Part shown: positions 7,312-15,129 of the stretch, in pieces | Layout: each line of letters starts with the position of its first letter | Position numbering within the stretch: position 1 is the first letter of the stretch | Origin: a virus | Virus record (IMG/VR): IMGVR_UViG_3300002460_000021 | Coordinates: 1-64,000 of that record | Length of the DNA: 64,000 bases | Reading direction: 5' to 3' (one strand) | Translations under genes and position numbers: made by a program | The notes under the pieces: model-generated | Databases searched by the model: none | What the model was told of the DNA's origin: nothing | What the model saw: only the letters and a program-made list of their open reading frames with translations

Positions 7312-7548
7312 TTACCCCTGATTACCCAACCTGGGACGTAGCTTAAACATTGAACGTGACTGCCTAAGCCCCACTCTGATCGAGTCACAGCACGAATACG
7401 TCACGTCACAGCTGCCGCTGATAAACGCGCCGTCGCTTGAAGAAAACTCTCCACACGTGTCTGACGACGAAAAAGCTCGCGAAACCCTGCCGGAGTAACT
7501 TCTACTACCACAAACTCCGAAGTTAGTAATGGCGTAAAATGTTATCAT
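7312..7548 (-). CDS. SR-rich small protein, cluster C, gene 5 (78 aa)
   Basis: ATG 7548 overlaps the previous stop (TGATG). Starts MITFYAITNFGVCGSRSYSG; about a quarter of residues are Ser, with Cys-rich pieces (SCDVTYSCCDS). Function unknown. Confidence 0.6.
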   Translation of the reverse strand: MITFYAITNFGVCGSRSYSGRVSRAFSSSDTCGEFSSSDGAFISGSCDVTYSCCDSIRVGLRQSRSMFKLRPRLGNQG

Positions 7549-7757
7549 CAATGACGACTCACTGAATGACTTGTACCTGATTTAAAACGAGTGCGACATC
7601 TAGATACCGTGTCTCCATTAGTAGTGCTATACGTACTAAAAGCGCTAGTGGATACAAAATGAGAACCACAACTTGAAGTGTACCTGCCGCGCGGATATGT
7701 TCCTGTGCCACAGCGGCTGTTATTGGTAGAAACAACGGTTATTGCTAATGTTAGCAT
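7548..7757 (-). CDS. SR-rich small protein, cluster C, gene 4 (69 aa)
   Basis: ATG overlaps the previous stop (ATGCTAA). Hydrophobic start (MLTLAITVVST), then Thr/Ser/Arg/Gly-rich, ending SGTSHSVSRH. Function unknown. Confidence 0.6.
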   Translation of the reverse strand: MLTLAITVVSTNNSRCGTGTYPRGRYTSSCGSHFVSTSAFSTYSTTNGDTVSRCRTRFKSGTSHSVSRH

Positions 7758-7984
7758 CGTTTATACGGGCCTTTGCCGGAAAACGACCACGCTCCAGAAC
7801 TAGTATAGCTGGACCTAGACCTGGCCATATATCCATCACTCCCCGAAGAAGATTTGCTTCCGGAGATCCCATTGGCAAAACTTAGTGCGTCGTCCAGAGA
7901 ATGTGAATACGGACACGTGGCACGTGCTGATGCGGATGAACTGACACATAACGTATCGTTAGCGGCTATTAGTAGTTTAATCAT
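7751..7984 (-). CDS. SR-rich small protein, cluster C, gene 3 (77 aa)
   Basis: Begins MIKLLIAANDTL; 20 of 77 residues are Ser. The end (SSYTSSGAWSFSGKG) carries the GAWSFS motif shared with four SR-rich proteins at 39-41 kb, linking clusters 30 kb apart. Its start follows the previous stop directly (TAAATG). Confidence 0.65.
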   Translation of the reverse strand: MIKLLIAANDTLCVSSSASARATCPYSHSLDDALSFANGISGSKSSSGSDGYMARSRSSYTSSGAWSFSGKGPYKRC

Positions 7985-8269
7985 TTAATTTAAACTAAAC
8001 CCGCGAGTCGACGATCCTATGTATGGAAAGAACGGCAAACTAACTAAATTACCAGGACGGTACGCTAGTAGCACGCGAGTGGAGCTCTCGTCGCCGAACG
8101 CCGGCATAGCCAACACTACTGCAAGGGAACACGGCTCACTTAAAATGCGCGCAACCGTATCGGCCGCCTGCAAGCCTTGCAAGCTACATGGAAACCGGCT
8201 CTGTAACAGTTCTCCTCCTGGTGTCATGCCCATAGCAACAAAACTACGACCAAAATTTCGCATCGTCAT
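7985..8269 (-). CDS. Possible small protein, cluster C, gene 2 (94 aa)
   Basis: Start placed at ATG 8269, with a weak AAGG 11 nt upstream; the frame stays open further up. It is less Ser/Arg-rich than the others (LSEPCSLAVVLAMPAF) and may be a diverged member or an unrelated gene. The main support is that its stop abuts the next ATG. Confidence 0.35.
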   Translation of the reverse strand: MTMRNFGRSFVAMGMTPGGELLQSRFPCSLQGLQAADTVARILSEPCSLAVVLAMPAFGDESSTRVLLAYRPGNLVSLPFFPYIGSSTRGFSLN

Positions 8270-8277
8270 TGGTTGAG

Positions 8278-8538
8278 TTACCTTCTGGATTCCCCACCCA
8301 GAACCACTGACAGAACCAAGGTTCTTATCAGGTATACCGGCCAGGGTGCCAAGCCCGGTATACACCACGCGACGTGCCGGCGCTCTCTCGAGAAAGGCAC
8401 GTATGCTTGAGCAATTTGTGACCATCCTAAATCACACGAACTCCGTCCAACCAGCCTGGCACGGGCCAAGTTACTCAACCGAGAGGTCAGGTTAAGTATA
8501 CTGTAGAGGACAGAATTTACAAGGGCGTGTGCACGCAA
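8278..8538 (-). CDS. Possible small protein, cluster C, gene 1 (up to 86 aa)
   Basis: Open from a TTG at 8538 without a clear SD; the true start could be later. Arg/Ser/Leu-rich (SILNLTSRLSNLARARLVGR). It lies just after the terminator of the FtsZ-like gene, matching how clusters A and B begin. Weak evidence alone. Confidence 0.3.
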   Translation of the reverse strand: MRAHALVNSVLYSILNLTSRLSNLARARLVGRSSCDLGWSQIAQAYVPFSRERRHVAWCIPGLAPWPVYLIRTLVLSVVLGGESRR

Positions 8539-8583
8539 GATATTAACAAGTAATCATGACAGAAAATGTTAAGGAATTTAGCA

Positions 8584-8617
8584 AAAAAAAAAAACGACAC
8601 GGGAATCCGGGTCGTTT
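8584..8617 (-). terminator. Intrinsic terminator of the FtsZ-like gene
   Basis: AAACGAC pairs with GTCGTTT around an inner CGG/CCG stem, followed on the minus strand by a run of more than ten T residues. It lies about 20 nt past the FtsZ-like stop. Confidence 0.85.
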
Positions 8618-8637
8618 ATGCTGGCTGTGGCTACTAA

Positions 8638-9738
8638 TTAACTAGTGCGCTTGCGCAGCTCTTGCAGACGTACTTCCGGAAGACCCAATCCACCGACCAT
8701 GACATAACAACGTAAATCGTCCTGGGCGCCAGGATATAGCGCATGATGTACAACAGCGCCAGGAGCTAGCATACGACTAATTGCCGCGGCGCTATAGTCC
8801 AGGAACTCAACGGGCAGCTTAGAAAAAACAGAGGGCCCGCCAACGAAGACCAGTGCCGCGCGAGTTCCTTTACTAAGATCGACGTCGACCACGGTGTTAC
8901 GCAAGAGCTGATCTCGCATGGCCTTGGCTACGTCAGATTCAGTGTCACACGGTTTAATTATAGTCGATCCCAAGACAACCGATCCGGAATCCATTATGGT
9001 GGCGAAGTCAATCTTATCCAACGGCTTGTATTCAGATGACGTTGCCGCGATCCTGTTAAACAGATGTAGCAAAGTACAAAAGCCGTTGTTGCTAATAGTC
9101 CAGAACTTATCGATGGCCGTACGCGGGTATAACACCTTGCTGAGCTTTTCGTTATCGACGACTAGCAGCGGGCTAAGCGCCGGCTGAGCAGCCTTAATCT
9201 TATCGAACGCGACCGCGGCGTTTTGCGCGGCACAGGTGCCTTCCTCATTTTTAGGCAGCGCCACCATTCCGCCAATCCTAGCAGGACGCCGTAACCCGTC
9301 AAAATAAGCGCGCAGGACACTTACAGCCACCGGCCAGGTACCGCTACCTGTGCCCCCACCAGCTCCAAAACAAACTAGCGCGTAATCAACTTCGTCACCA
9401 AGACAACGCTTGAATAGGTCGTGGACATCTTCTTCACGGCCCGTGATGGCCTTAAGCGCTACAGCGGGATCCTTGCCGGCGCCGCCAGTGCCCAGGTCCA
9501 GCTTATTGGCAGCTGGCAAATTTAAACTGTCTAGATCCTGCTTGGCTGTGTTTATGGCGACTACGCGACGATAGCCCAGGCCATAGTAGTGCGCGGCTAG
9601 GCGTCCGCCAGCTTGTCCCAGGCCAACGAAAGCCAGCTTATATGCTAGCTCCCCAGAAATCTCGTCATTAACTTTGTTGCCACGGTCCACTGCTTCTGGG
9701 ACGGGGATATCGCCCACGTCGATGAGACTGCCAGACAT
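8638..9738 (-). CDS. FtsZ/tubulin-like GTPase (phage cytoskeletal protein)
   Basis: 366 aa; ATG 9738 with an AAAGGA SD. The N-terminal Rossmann segment AFVGLGQAGGRLAA (about residues 37-49) is followed by VVAINTAKQDLDSL and then the tubulin/FtsZ signature GAGGGTGSGT (about 125-134) that binds GTP phosphates. The family polymerises into GTP-driven filaments. In phages, PhuZ centres and rotates the phage nucleus, and TubZ segregates plasmid-like phage DNA. Which role applies cannot be read from sequence. There is no long C-terminal tail (it ends LQELRKRTS). A single-gene unit: a palindrome variant and hairpin lie upstream, a strong terminator downstream. Confidence 0.85.
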   Translation of the reverse strand: MSGSLIDVGDIPVPEAVDRGNKVNDEISGELAYKLAFVGLGQAGGRLAAHYYGLGYRRVVAINTAKQDLDSLNLPAANKLDLGTGGAGKDPAVALKAITGREEDVHDLFKRCLGDEVDYALVCFGAGGGTGSGTWPVAVSVLRAYFDGLRRPARIGGMVALPKNEEGTCAAQNAAVAFDKIKAAQPALSPLLVVDNEKLSKVLYPRTAIDKFWTISNNGFCTLLHLFNRIAATSSEYKPLDKIDFATIMDSGSVVLGSTIIKPCDTESDVAKAMRDQLLRNTVVDVDLSKGTRAALVFVGGPSVFSKLPVEFLDYSAAAISRMLAPGAVVHHALYPGAQDDLRCYVMVGGLGLPEVRLQELRKRTS

Positions 9739-9787
9739 ACAGGAATCCTTTCTATTTAACTCACTGATCGAAGATTGAACTAAAATG

Positions 9788-9822
9788 GTGCCACGCCGAT
9801 GCTGTGCTACCAAACGGCACCG
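9788..9822 (-). other. Leader hairpin upstream of the FtsZ-like gene
   Basis: GGTGCC and GGCACC are complementary ends of a 35-nt stretch in the roughly 90-nt leader of the FtsZ-like gene. It could be a regulatory leader structure; the stem is short. Confidence 0.35.
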
Positions 9823-9827
9823 CCTCT

Positions 9828-9841
9828 AATACCCGGATATT
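9828..9841. promoter_or_regulatory. Palindrome variant (one mismatch)
   Basis: AATACCCGGATATT differs from the 14-bp palindrome by one base. It lies between the CxxC zinc gene and the FtsZ-like gene, 86 nt upstream of the latter's start. The only imperfect copy I found. Confidence 0.6.
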
Positions 9842-10085
9842 AACTGCTAACTGCGTTGGTACTTGCCAGCTGTTTCTCCAGCGCAGCGACCTTATTCTCG
9901 AGTTCAACACAGCGCTTGCATGTTACTATTCGCCTATAGGCCGTGCAATTACAAGACTTATGAGAAACGTTATTCCCCGACCAGCCGGCCTTGAACTCCA
10001 CTATAGCGCCACTGCCATGACACTTGGAGCACTCAGGATCTGGGTAGTTACCCCAGCGAACAGGACTGTCATAACATGATAGCAT
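9840..10085 (-). CDS. Zinc-finger plus coiled-coil small protein (81 aa)
   Basis: ATG overlaps the PhoH stop (TAATG), with an AAAAGG SD. Contains a DnaJ-like CSKCHGSG knuckle at about residues 19-26, later CNC and CKRC, then a short coiled coil (VELENKVAALEKQL). A zinc-binding adaptor fold is likely; the partner is unknown. It is translationally coupled to PhoH, suggesting a shared task. Confidence 0.6.
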   Translation of the reverse strand: MLSCYDSPVRWGNYPDPECSKCHGSGAIVEFKAGWSGNNVSHKSCNCTAYRRIVTCKRCVELENKVAALEKQLASTNAVSS

Positions 10086-10720
10086 TATAGCCTTTTCAAA
10101 ATCCGGGTTATTAGTGGGTTGCGTACAATGTCTGTCTCGGGGAAATAAACGATGGATACGCCCTGCACGCCTTTAAGCTTTTTAACCACTTCGCTTAGAG
10201 CGCAGGTGCCGTCCAAATCTGTTTGATCGGGGTCGCCAGCAATGATCAACTTACTCTTACAGCCCAGGCGCGTCAAGAATAGCTTTAACTGCGCGTAAGT
10301 GGCGTTGCTGGCTTCGTCTAAAATGGCTACACAGCTGTCTAAACTTCTGCCGCGCAAATAAGCTAGCGGCGCAATTTCAAATATCTCTTCAGGCAACTTG
10401 TATGCCATCTTTGCCGCCACATCGTAAATGGGCATCATAAATGGCTCGACTTTGGCAGAGATTTCGCCTGGAAGGAAACCAAGGTGTTCACCTGCTTCGA
10501 CAAGGGGCCTAGTAATAACTACACGCTCATACCGGCCAGCTAGCGTATCGTTTAACGCCATGCCCACAGCCGTAAATGTCTTACCGCTACCAGCAGGACC
10601 TAGTAGAAACAGTACTTCAGATTTAGCATATTCATCTACCGCCTGTTGTTGGGATTTAGTTATCGGTTTAAAAGTGAAGGCGCAGTCACCATGGACACGA
10701 CGCGAGCGGGCTCGACTCAC
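10085..10720 (-). CDS. phoH: PhoH-like ATPase
   Basis: 211 aa; GTG start with a GGGGG SD. Walker A GPAGSGKT (about 41-48), then TRPLVEAGEHLGFLPGE, the Walker B strand AILDEASNAT and AGDPDQTDLD, all diagnostic of the PhoH family. PhoH proteins are ATPases, some with RNA helicase or nuclease activity, common in phages and often linked to phosphate stress. Length is near the usual phage PhoH, with no added RNase domain. Confidence 0.9.
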   Translation of the reverse strand: MSRARSRRVHGDCAFTFKPITKSQQQAVDEYAKSEVLFLLGPAGSGKTFTAVGMALNDTLAGRYERVVITRPLVEAGEHLGFLPGEISAKVEPFMMPIYDVAAKMAYKLPEEIFEIAPLAYLRGRSLDSCVAILDEASNATYAQLKLFLTRLGCKSKLIIAGDPDQTDLDGTCALSEVVKKLKGVQGVSIVYFPETDIVRNPLITRILKRL

Positions 10721-10722
10721 AA

Positions 10723-11310
10723 TTACCCCCTGCGACGTAGCTGTTGGAGATATCGATACACCGGCTTAACGACATAGTAACCAATGAATGCACGAATTTC
10801 GGTTCTACCTGACGCGCGGCGGACATAGTTTTCGATACGTGTTAGCGGGCACTCGACAGCACGTGACGTACTTAACCAACCCACAAACGTAGTAAGAGGA
10901 ATAGCGATATACCATGGCGCGAACACCAGCAACCAGAATACGGCCAAAAAATTAGCTACAACCAGCGCGGCATGAATAAGCACTATGGCATGAAAAATAC
11001 ACTCAAGCCATACGCGCTTATTTGGCAGCATCGCTTCAATAGGAATAGCAGACTCACCAGGGGCGCTCAAAGCTACTGTAGGAGGCTGGTAGCTGATATC
11101 TGCGTAATCCATGGTGTGCGCCGCATAATCTGCAGGGGCTGACGTGATGCCCTGCTTGAGCATAGCTAGCGTGACTTTTAAAGAGTCATTTGTGGTATGT
11201 CGTCCCACCTCGGCGTCTAACCGCGTAAATAACTCTCGTAGCTTACGGACTGAAAGATATTGCGTGGAAATTTCAACGATCTTGGCGGCTTCTTCGGCAG
11301 TAGTTGGCAT
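10723..11310 (-). CDS. DUF2784-like membrane protein
   Basis: 195 aa; GGGGA SD. A soluble N-terminal half with helices, then hydrophobic segments at about residues 105-150, followed by ECPLTRIENYVRRASGRT, which resembles the CPLTxLEN signature of bacterial DUF2784 membrane proteins. Function of that family is unknown. The N-terminal extension is unusual for it. Next to PhoH in the same unit. Confidence 0.55.
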   Translation of the reverse strand: MPTTAEEAAKIVEISTQYLSVRKLRELFTRLDAEVGRHTTNDSLKVTLAMLKQGITSAPADYAAHTMDYADISYQPPTVALSAPGESAIPIEAMLPNKRVWLECIFHAIVLIHAALVVANFLAVFWLLVFAPWYIAIPLTTFVGWLSTSRAVECPLTRIENYVRRASGRTEIRAFIGYYVVKPVYRYLQQLRRRG

Positions 11311-11357
11311 AAAAGGTCCCCGTATAAGATAATGTCCACGACTAACGATTTGTCATT

Positions 11358-14222
11358 TTAGCTACCGAATGGATTTGCGCCAGCCCAGAAGTGAGGCTTG
11401 GTGACTAACGACGGATGTCCGCCAGTTAGTCCGTATCCAGCTAGTCCAGCTCCGCCCAGTGTCATTAAAGGCGAAAAATATGACATCGGTCCGCCGCCCC
11501 CGTCGTCGTCATCTCCACCGCCAAACAAACTAGATAAGAAACCTATTAAGCCCAAGCCAGCGCCAGCGTACACTAGCAGCTTGTAGTTATCAGGAAGGCG
11601 TTGCCAGATATTTAAAGCTACTCCGTATTGTTTCTGAGGATCCAAGTTGGCGAATTCGGGGTTACTACGAAATTCAGGGCTCTTCCAGATATTCTCAACG
11701 CCGCGCACTTGCGCGGGCGTTTTACCCGTAGGATCCATAAACTGCTTAACTAAGTCTTTTGGGCTAGCTACGCCGTCAGCTTGCATAGTCGCTGGCAGTG
11801 TCTCCTGCGCCGCCTGCAGACGAGGAATGTAATCGGTAAAAAGGCGCTGTTTTTGCGCGGCGATTTCTGGAGGAATGGGCTCTCCAGTAACTGGATGCTT
11901 GTTTTGTGCTAACAAAGACTGAGCCTTAGAAAGTACCTGGTGGTAGTTTTGGAACGGCGTTGGCACAGCGGCAGGCGCAACTGTAGGTGCTGCCGCTGGT
12001 GCCGCCGTGGGCACTGCCGGAGCAAGCTGCCGGGGAGCCGGCACTAGTTCACGCCCCTCGCCCTTAGCTAATCCGGCTGCAGCTGGTGAGGGTGGTGGCA
12101 GCTTAGCCGCTGCAGCGGCTTCCGACGACGGCGGGCCGGACTTGATAGGCTCGTTTGGCGGTCTAATCCCTAACGCGGTCTGAACATCTTCCTCTGTTAA
12201 CTCTGGCGCCGGTGTTTGTTGCACAGCGGATGCGCCGCCAGCCGGAGCCGGTACCGGCAGCGTAGCCGGCTGTAACTTAGCGGCTTCTTCTGGATAATTC
12301 GCCTTTAAATATTCACGAAACTGCTCTTTATTGCCAGCGGGGTTGTCTTTAGTAAATTGAAGGTAGCGCTGTTCCAGCCGCATATCCAGCGGCACCTCTT
12401 TTCCGCTAGCCGTCAGTTTATCTACCTGCGCGTTTATTTCTGCCAACGCACCAGTGGTCTTGCGCCACGAGTCTACGGTCACAGGCGATTCGCCGCCGCC
12501 CATCTGCGCAATTCCCTCGGCAGTATTGACTATTTCCGGTATGGCTTTCTCAGCTACCGCGGTGGCGGTAGGTATAACTTTACCGTATGGAGAATATATT
12601 TCTGACAGCCGCTTAGGCAATTCTCCGCGCCTTAAATCACCGAGAAGGCTGCCAAAAAACATTGGTTGCGTACTAATGCTGGTATGCGGCAAATACGCGG
12701 CAGGACCGGCCGGATGGGGCGCACCACGCTCCAACGGCGCGCCGGGCTCCTGTCCTTCCACGGCAGGACGTTCTAGGTTTGCCAGCGCCACCTGCTGCGC
12801 TGTCATGTATGCCGGAATAGCCAGAGCTTTAGATAGCGGCGAGCCGCCGCCCACCAAACTATGCGCTACACCGGAGCCGGTGTAGGCGCGCAGAGGGAAC
12901 GCCGCGGTGTTAAGCCCGCCCTGTAAAAGTTTAAGCGCTGGCTGCGCGGCCGCCGGCATGCTCGGCAGACGCGATAAATATGGTATGAGATCATTGGTAA
13001 CTAGACGAGAAGGCTCCATACGAGAAACAGCCCATGGAATTAATTCTCTTTTGGTAGCGGTTCCTCGCCACCAATCTAGCGGGGTATGCGCTATATCCTT
13101 AGCTATTGGTTTAAGCGACTGCCCCGGCAATCCCTTCATTGTCTGCCACCAGCCAGCGGCGGGGGGCGGCGGCGTTACTATCGGCTCAGCGCCGGTTAGT
13201 TTAGCAAATCCACCAAGATCCCTGGTGCCTGCTGTAGCCGCCGTACCGACCGGCTTAATCTTTGGCCGGATGAGGGTGGCGCCGTCCGCGGTGCTAATAC
13301 TTGGCCTGACGCCGAGCAAGGCAAAGTTTGTTAATGCTTCATCCCGCCGCTGCATTCGTTCTGCAAATGTAGTCTCAGTCTCAGGGTAAGAACTCCCCGG
13401 TTCGCCAGGAGCGAGCGGACGTTGTTCTCCTAGTTGTCTACCCAGCACGGTCTCTTCAAGCCCACCGGTAATCCTACCCGGCAATTTAGATAGATATCTG
13501 CCCATGAACTTAGGGTCAACAAGGCGACGTAGCCCTTTTGGTGGCGTATACTCTTCTTCTGGCGTGGCACTTACCACAGGACGTCGTGCCTTCCCGCCTG
13601 CGGCTATGGCTCTAGCCGTATTATCAGCAACCCAAGCCTCATACTGCTGTGGGCTTAATTGTTTTATTTGTTCTTCACTTAGCGTGCCTGCAAAAGGCCG
13701 TTTAACTTCAGGTAACTTAGATATATAAAGTAATTCGCCGAGATTGGGTTTAGCTATAGATGAAGTCGCGCCGACGCGAGCAGCCGCGCCACGCGCTATT
13801 GCCCTGGCGAATGGCGCAGGCATGACAGCAGTAGCCGATGGTAACGCCGCGGCAACGTCCACCGGACTGGTAAGGTTAATCGGCGCCACGTTCGGCTTGG
13901 CTGCCGGGGACTGTGTCGGCGGCGCAGCTAACGACAACTCAGGGGCAGCCGTGCCGCCAGCGGGCAGTTTCTTGAGAATGCCTTGTAAGTCAAGCGGCTC
14001 TACCGGCGGCGGCGTACGTGGCGCTGGCGCTAGCTCTGGCAATTGACTTTGTTTAAACAGGCTTTCCCATTCCTCAGCTACCGCCGGATCCACAGCCGAC
14101 CTTTTAATAAGATCGACCAGATCACCGGTACAGGCGCCGTTATCTAGCGCTTGTTTAATAAATCCGTAGCAGAAAGGGTGATTGGATTGAATAGACGTGA
14201 GATCAATGGCGCTTACTGACAT
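11358..14222 (-). CDS. Large Pro/Ala-rich putative virion protein (954 aa)
   Basis: ATG with a GGGGGG SD. Long low-complexity Ala/Pro segments (about residues 75-150 and 640-760) alternate with helical, positively charged pieces. Near the C-terminus a hydrophobic LLVYAGAGLGLIGFLSSLFG stretch precedes a run of four Asp and several Gly, then a second Gly-rich hydrophobic segment. Size, composition and position beside glycosyltransferase and portal genes suggest a virion-internal or membrane-interacting structural protein, perhaps ejected with DNA. No catalytic motif seen. A hairpin overlaps its start. Confidence 0.55.
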   Translation of the reverse strand: MSVSAIDLTSIQSNHPFCYGFIKQALDNGACTGDLVDLIKRSAVDPAVAEEWESLFKQSQLPELAPAPRTPPPVEPLDLQGILKKLPAGGTAAPELSLAAPPTQSPAAKPNVAPINLTSPVDVAAALPSATAVMPAPFARAIARGAAARVGATSSIAKPNLGELLYISKLPEVKRPFAGTLSEEQIKQLSPQQYEAWVADNTARAIAAGGKARRPVVSATPEEEYTPPKGLRRLVDPKFMGRYLSKLPGRITGGLEETVLGRQLGEQRPLAPGEPGSSYPETETTFAERMQRRDEALTNFALLGVRPSISTADGATLIRPKIKPVGTAATAGTRDLGGFAKLTGAEPIVTPPPPAAGWWQTMKGLPGQSLKPIAKDIAHTPLDWWRGTATKRELIPWAVSRMEPSRLVTNDLIPYLSRLPSMPAAAQPALKLLQGGLNTAAFPLRAYTGSGVAHSLVGGGSPLSKALAIPAYMTAQQVALANLERPAVEGQEPGAPLERGAPHPAGPAAYLPHTSISTQPMFFGSLLGDLRRGELPKRLSEIYSPYGKVIPTATAVAEKAIPEIVNTAEGIAQMGGGESPVTVDSWRKTTGALAEINAQVDKLTASGKEVPLDMRLEQRYLQFTKDNPAGNKEQFREYLKANYPEEAAKLQPATLPVPAPAGGASAVQQTPAPELTEEDVQTALGIRPPNEPIKSGPPSSEAAAAAKLPPPSPAAAGLAKGEGRELVPAPRQLAPAVPTAAPAAAPTVAPAAVPTPFQNYHQVLSKAQSLLAQNKHPVTGEPIPPEIAAQKQRLFTDYIPRLQAAQETLPATMQADGVASPKDLVKQFMDPTGKTPAQVRGVENIWKSPEFRSNPEFANLDPQKQYGVALNIWQRLPDNYKLLVYAGAGLGLIGFLSSLFGGGDDDDGGGGPMSYFSPLMTLGGAGLAGYGLTGGHPSLVTKPHFWAGANPFGS

Positions 14223-14245
14223 GACAGCCCCCCGTAGTAGTGCTG
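14217..14245 (-). other. Hairpin enclosing the start region of the 954-aa gene
   Basis: On the minus strand TGACAGC and GCTGTCA pair across a loop holding the GGGGG SD, and the right arm runs into the ATG. This could hide or present the ribosome site. Possible post-transcriptional control; the link to the phage CsrA is speculative since the loop has no GGA core. Confidence 0.35.
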
Positions 14246-14276
14246 TCAGTAGTTTAACTAAATGCGTACAAACCGG

Positions 14277-14531
14277 CTAGTCTTCAGACTCTAGAGGAAG
14301 GTCTTCTTCTGGATCGGTGTCATCCAGCAGTTGAAAACCTTCCTCTAGAGAGTTACGCTCTTCTTCGCGAGTTGCTTCGTCTAAATCAAAAAGAATGTTT
14401 TCATCAGACTCTTTAAACTCTTTGCGTATACGCTTCTTTAAATTGCGGCGCCGCAGCCTCTTGCGCTCTAGTTCTTTAGCGCGCTCGTAGCGAGACGGGC
14501 CGTAATCAAATTCGTCGTCAGGATGGCTCAT
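14277..14531 (-). CDS. Highly charged unknown protein (84 aa)
   Basis: Acidic start, a strongly basic helix (ERKRLRRRNLKKRIRKEF), then a very acidic end (DDTDPEEDLPLESED). ATG without a clear SD. Could be a scaffold or chaperone-like helper by composition only. The coding sequence contains a 14-bp inverted repeat. Confidence 0.5.
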   Translation of the reverse strand: MSHPDDEFDYGPSRYERAKELERKRLRRRNLKKRIRKEFKESDENILFDLDEATREEERNSLEEGFQLLDDTDPEEDLPLESED

Positions 14532-14542
14532 TGCAATTAAAG

Positions 14543-14785
14543 TTAATTAGACTCAGTACCATAACGCCGCTCCAACGAACGTTTAAGCGCGTCCGAATAT
14601 AGCTCCTTGCGTTCACTCTCGATAAGCTGATCCATCATGAGATGCACGACTTTAGCGGCCACTTCCGAAGCGTCTTGCAAGTCGCAATCGCTATCTCCGT
14701 ACAAGGCCGGAGATACCATGGTTACTTTCTTGTTAGTATCAAGTTCCATAACAATACTGCAGACCATCTTGCGAACCTGCGCCAT
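14543..14785 (-). CDS. Unknown protein (80 aa)
   Basis: AGGAG SD. Contains a helical C-terminal half (AKVVHLMMDQLIESERKEL). Part of a run of three small genes between the glycosyltransferase and the 954-aa protein. No family recognised. Confidence 0.6.
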   Translation of the reverse strand: MAQVRKMVCSIVMELDTNKKVTMVSPALYGDSDCDLQDASEVAAKVVHLMMDQLIESERKELYSDALKRSLERRYGTESN

Positions 14786-14796
14786 AACTTCTCCTA

Positions 14797-15120
14797 CTAT
14801 CTGTTTCGATTAGTGATAGCCACCGAAACGCTAGGTACGATAGAGCCGCCACCGCGCTGCAGATTTTGAAAGGTAATAGGATTCATGATGTCTTCTTGCA
14901 TGTCGGACTCAAAAGAAACAGACAACATAGACAGCCGTAAACCATTGGCCATAACCAAGCCAAGCCCGGGGGTGATAGTTTCGTCGACAGTGATAGGAGG
15001 ATTTTTAACCAGGTGATCCGCGGCAAACTTTAGAAAAGCACCGAGATCATTGGCCTGGTAGGGCGGCGTTTGCGCCAGATATTCCGCAGACAAGTAATCC
15101 AGCAACGTAGGTATATTCAT
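14797..15120 (-). CDS. Unknown protein (107 aa)
   Basis: AAAGGA SD. Mixed alpha/beta, without low complexity (ITPGLGLVMANGLRLSML). Lies 9 nt after the glycosyltransferase gene. Family not recognised; a minor virion or assembly protein is possible from context. Confidence 0.6.
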   Translation of the reverse strand: MNIPTLLDYLSAEYLAQTPPYQANDLGAFLKFAADHLVKNPPITVDETITPGLGLVMANGLRLSMLSVSFESDMQEDIMNPITFQNLQRGGGSIVPSVSVAITNRNR

Positions 15121-15129
15121 GACGTTCCT

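Noticed and set aside
7200-7388. 62-codon minus-strand frame
   Set aside because: Overlaps the end of SR-rich cluster C in another frame; no SD and no family composition.
9804-10079. 91-codon plus-strand frame
   Set aside because: Opposite the DnaJ-like zinc gene, which is coupled to PhoH and has an SD.
12454-14046. Several plus-strand frames of 74-160 codons
   Set aside because: All lie opposite the Pro/Ala-rich 954-aa gene, whose low-complexity codons leave reverse frames open.
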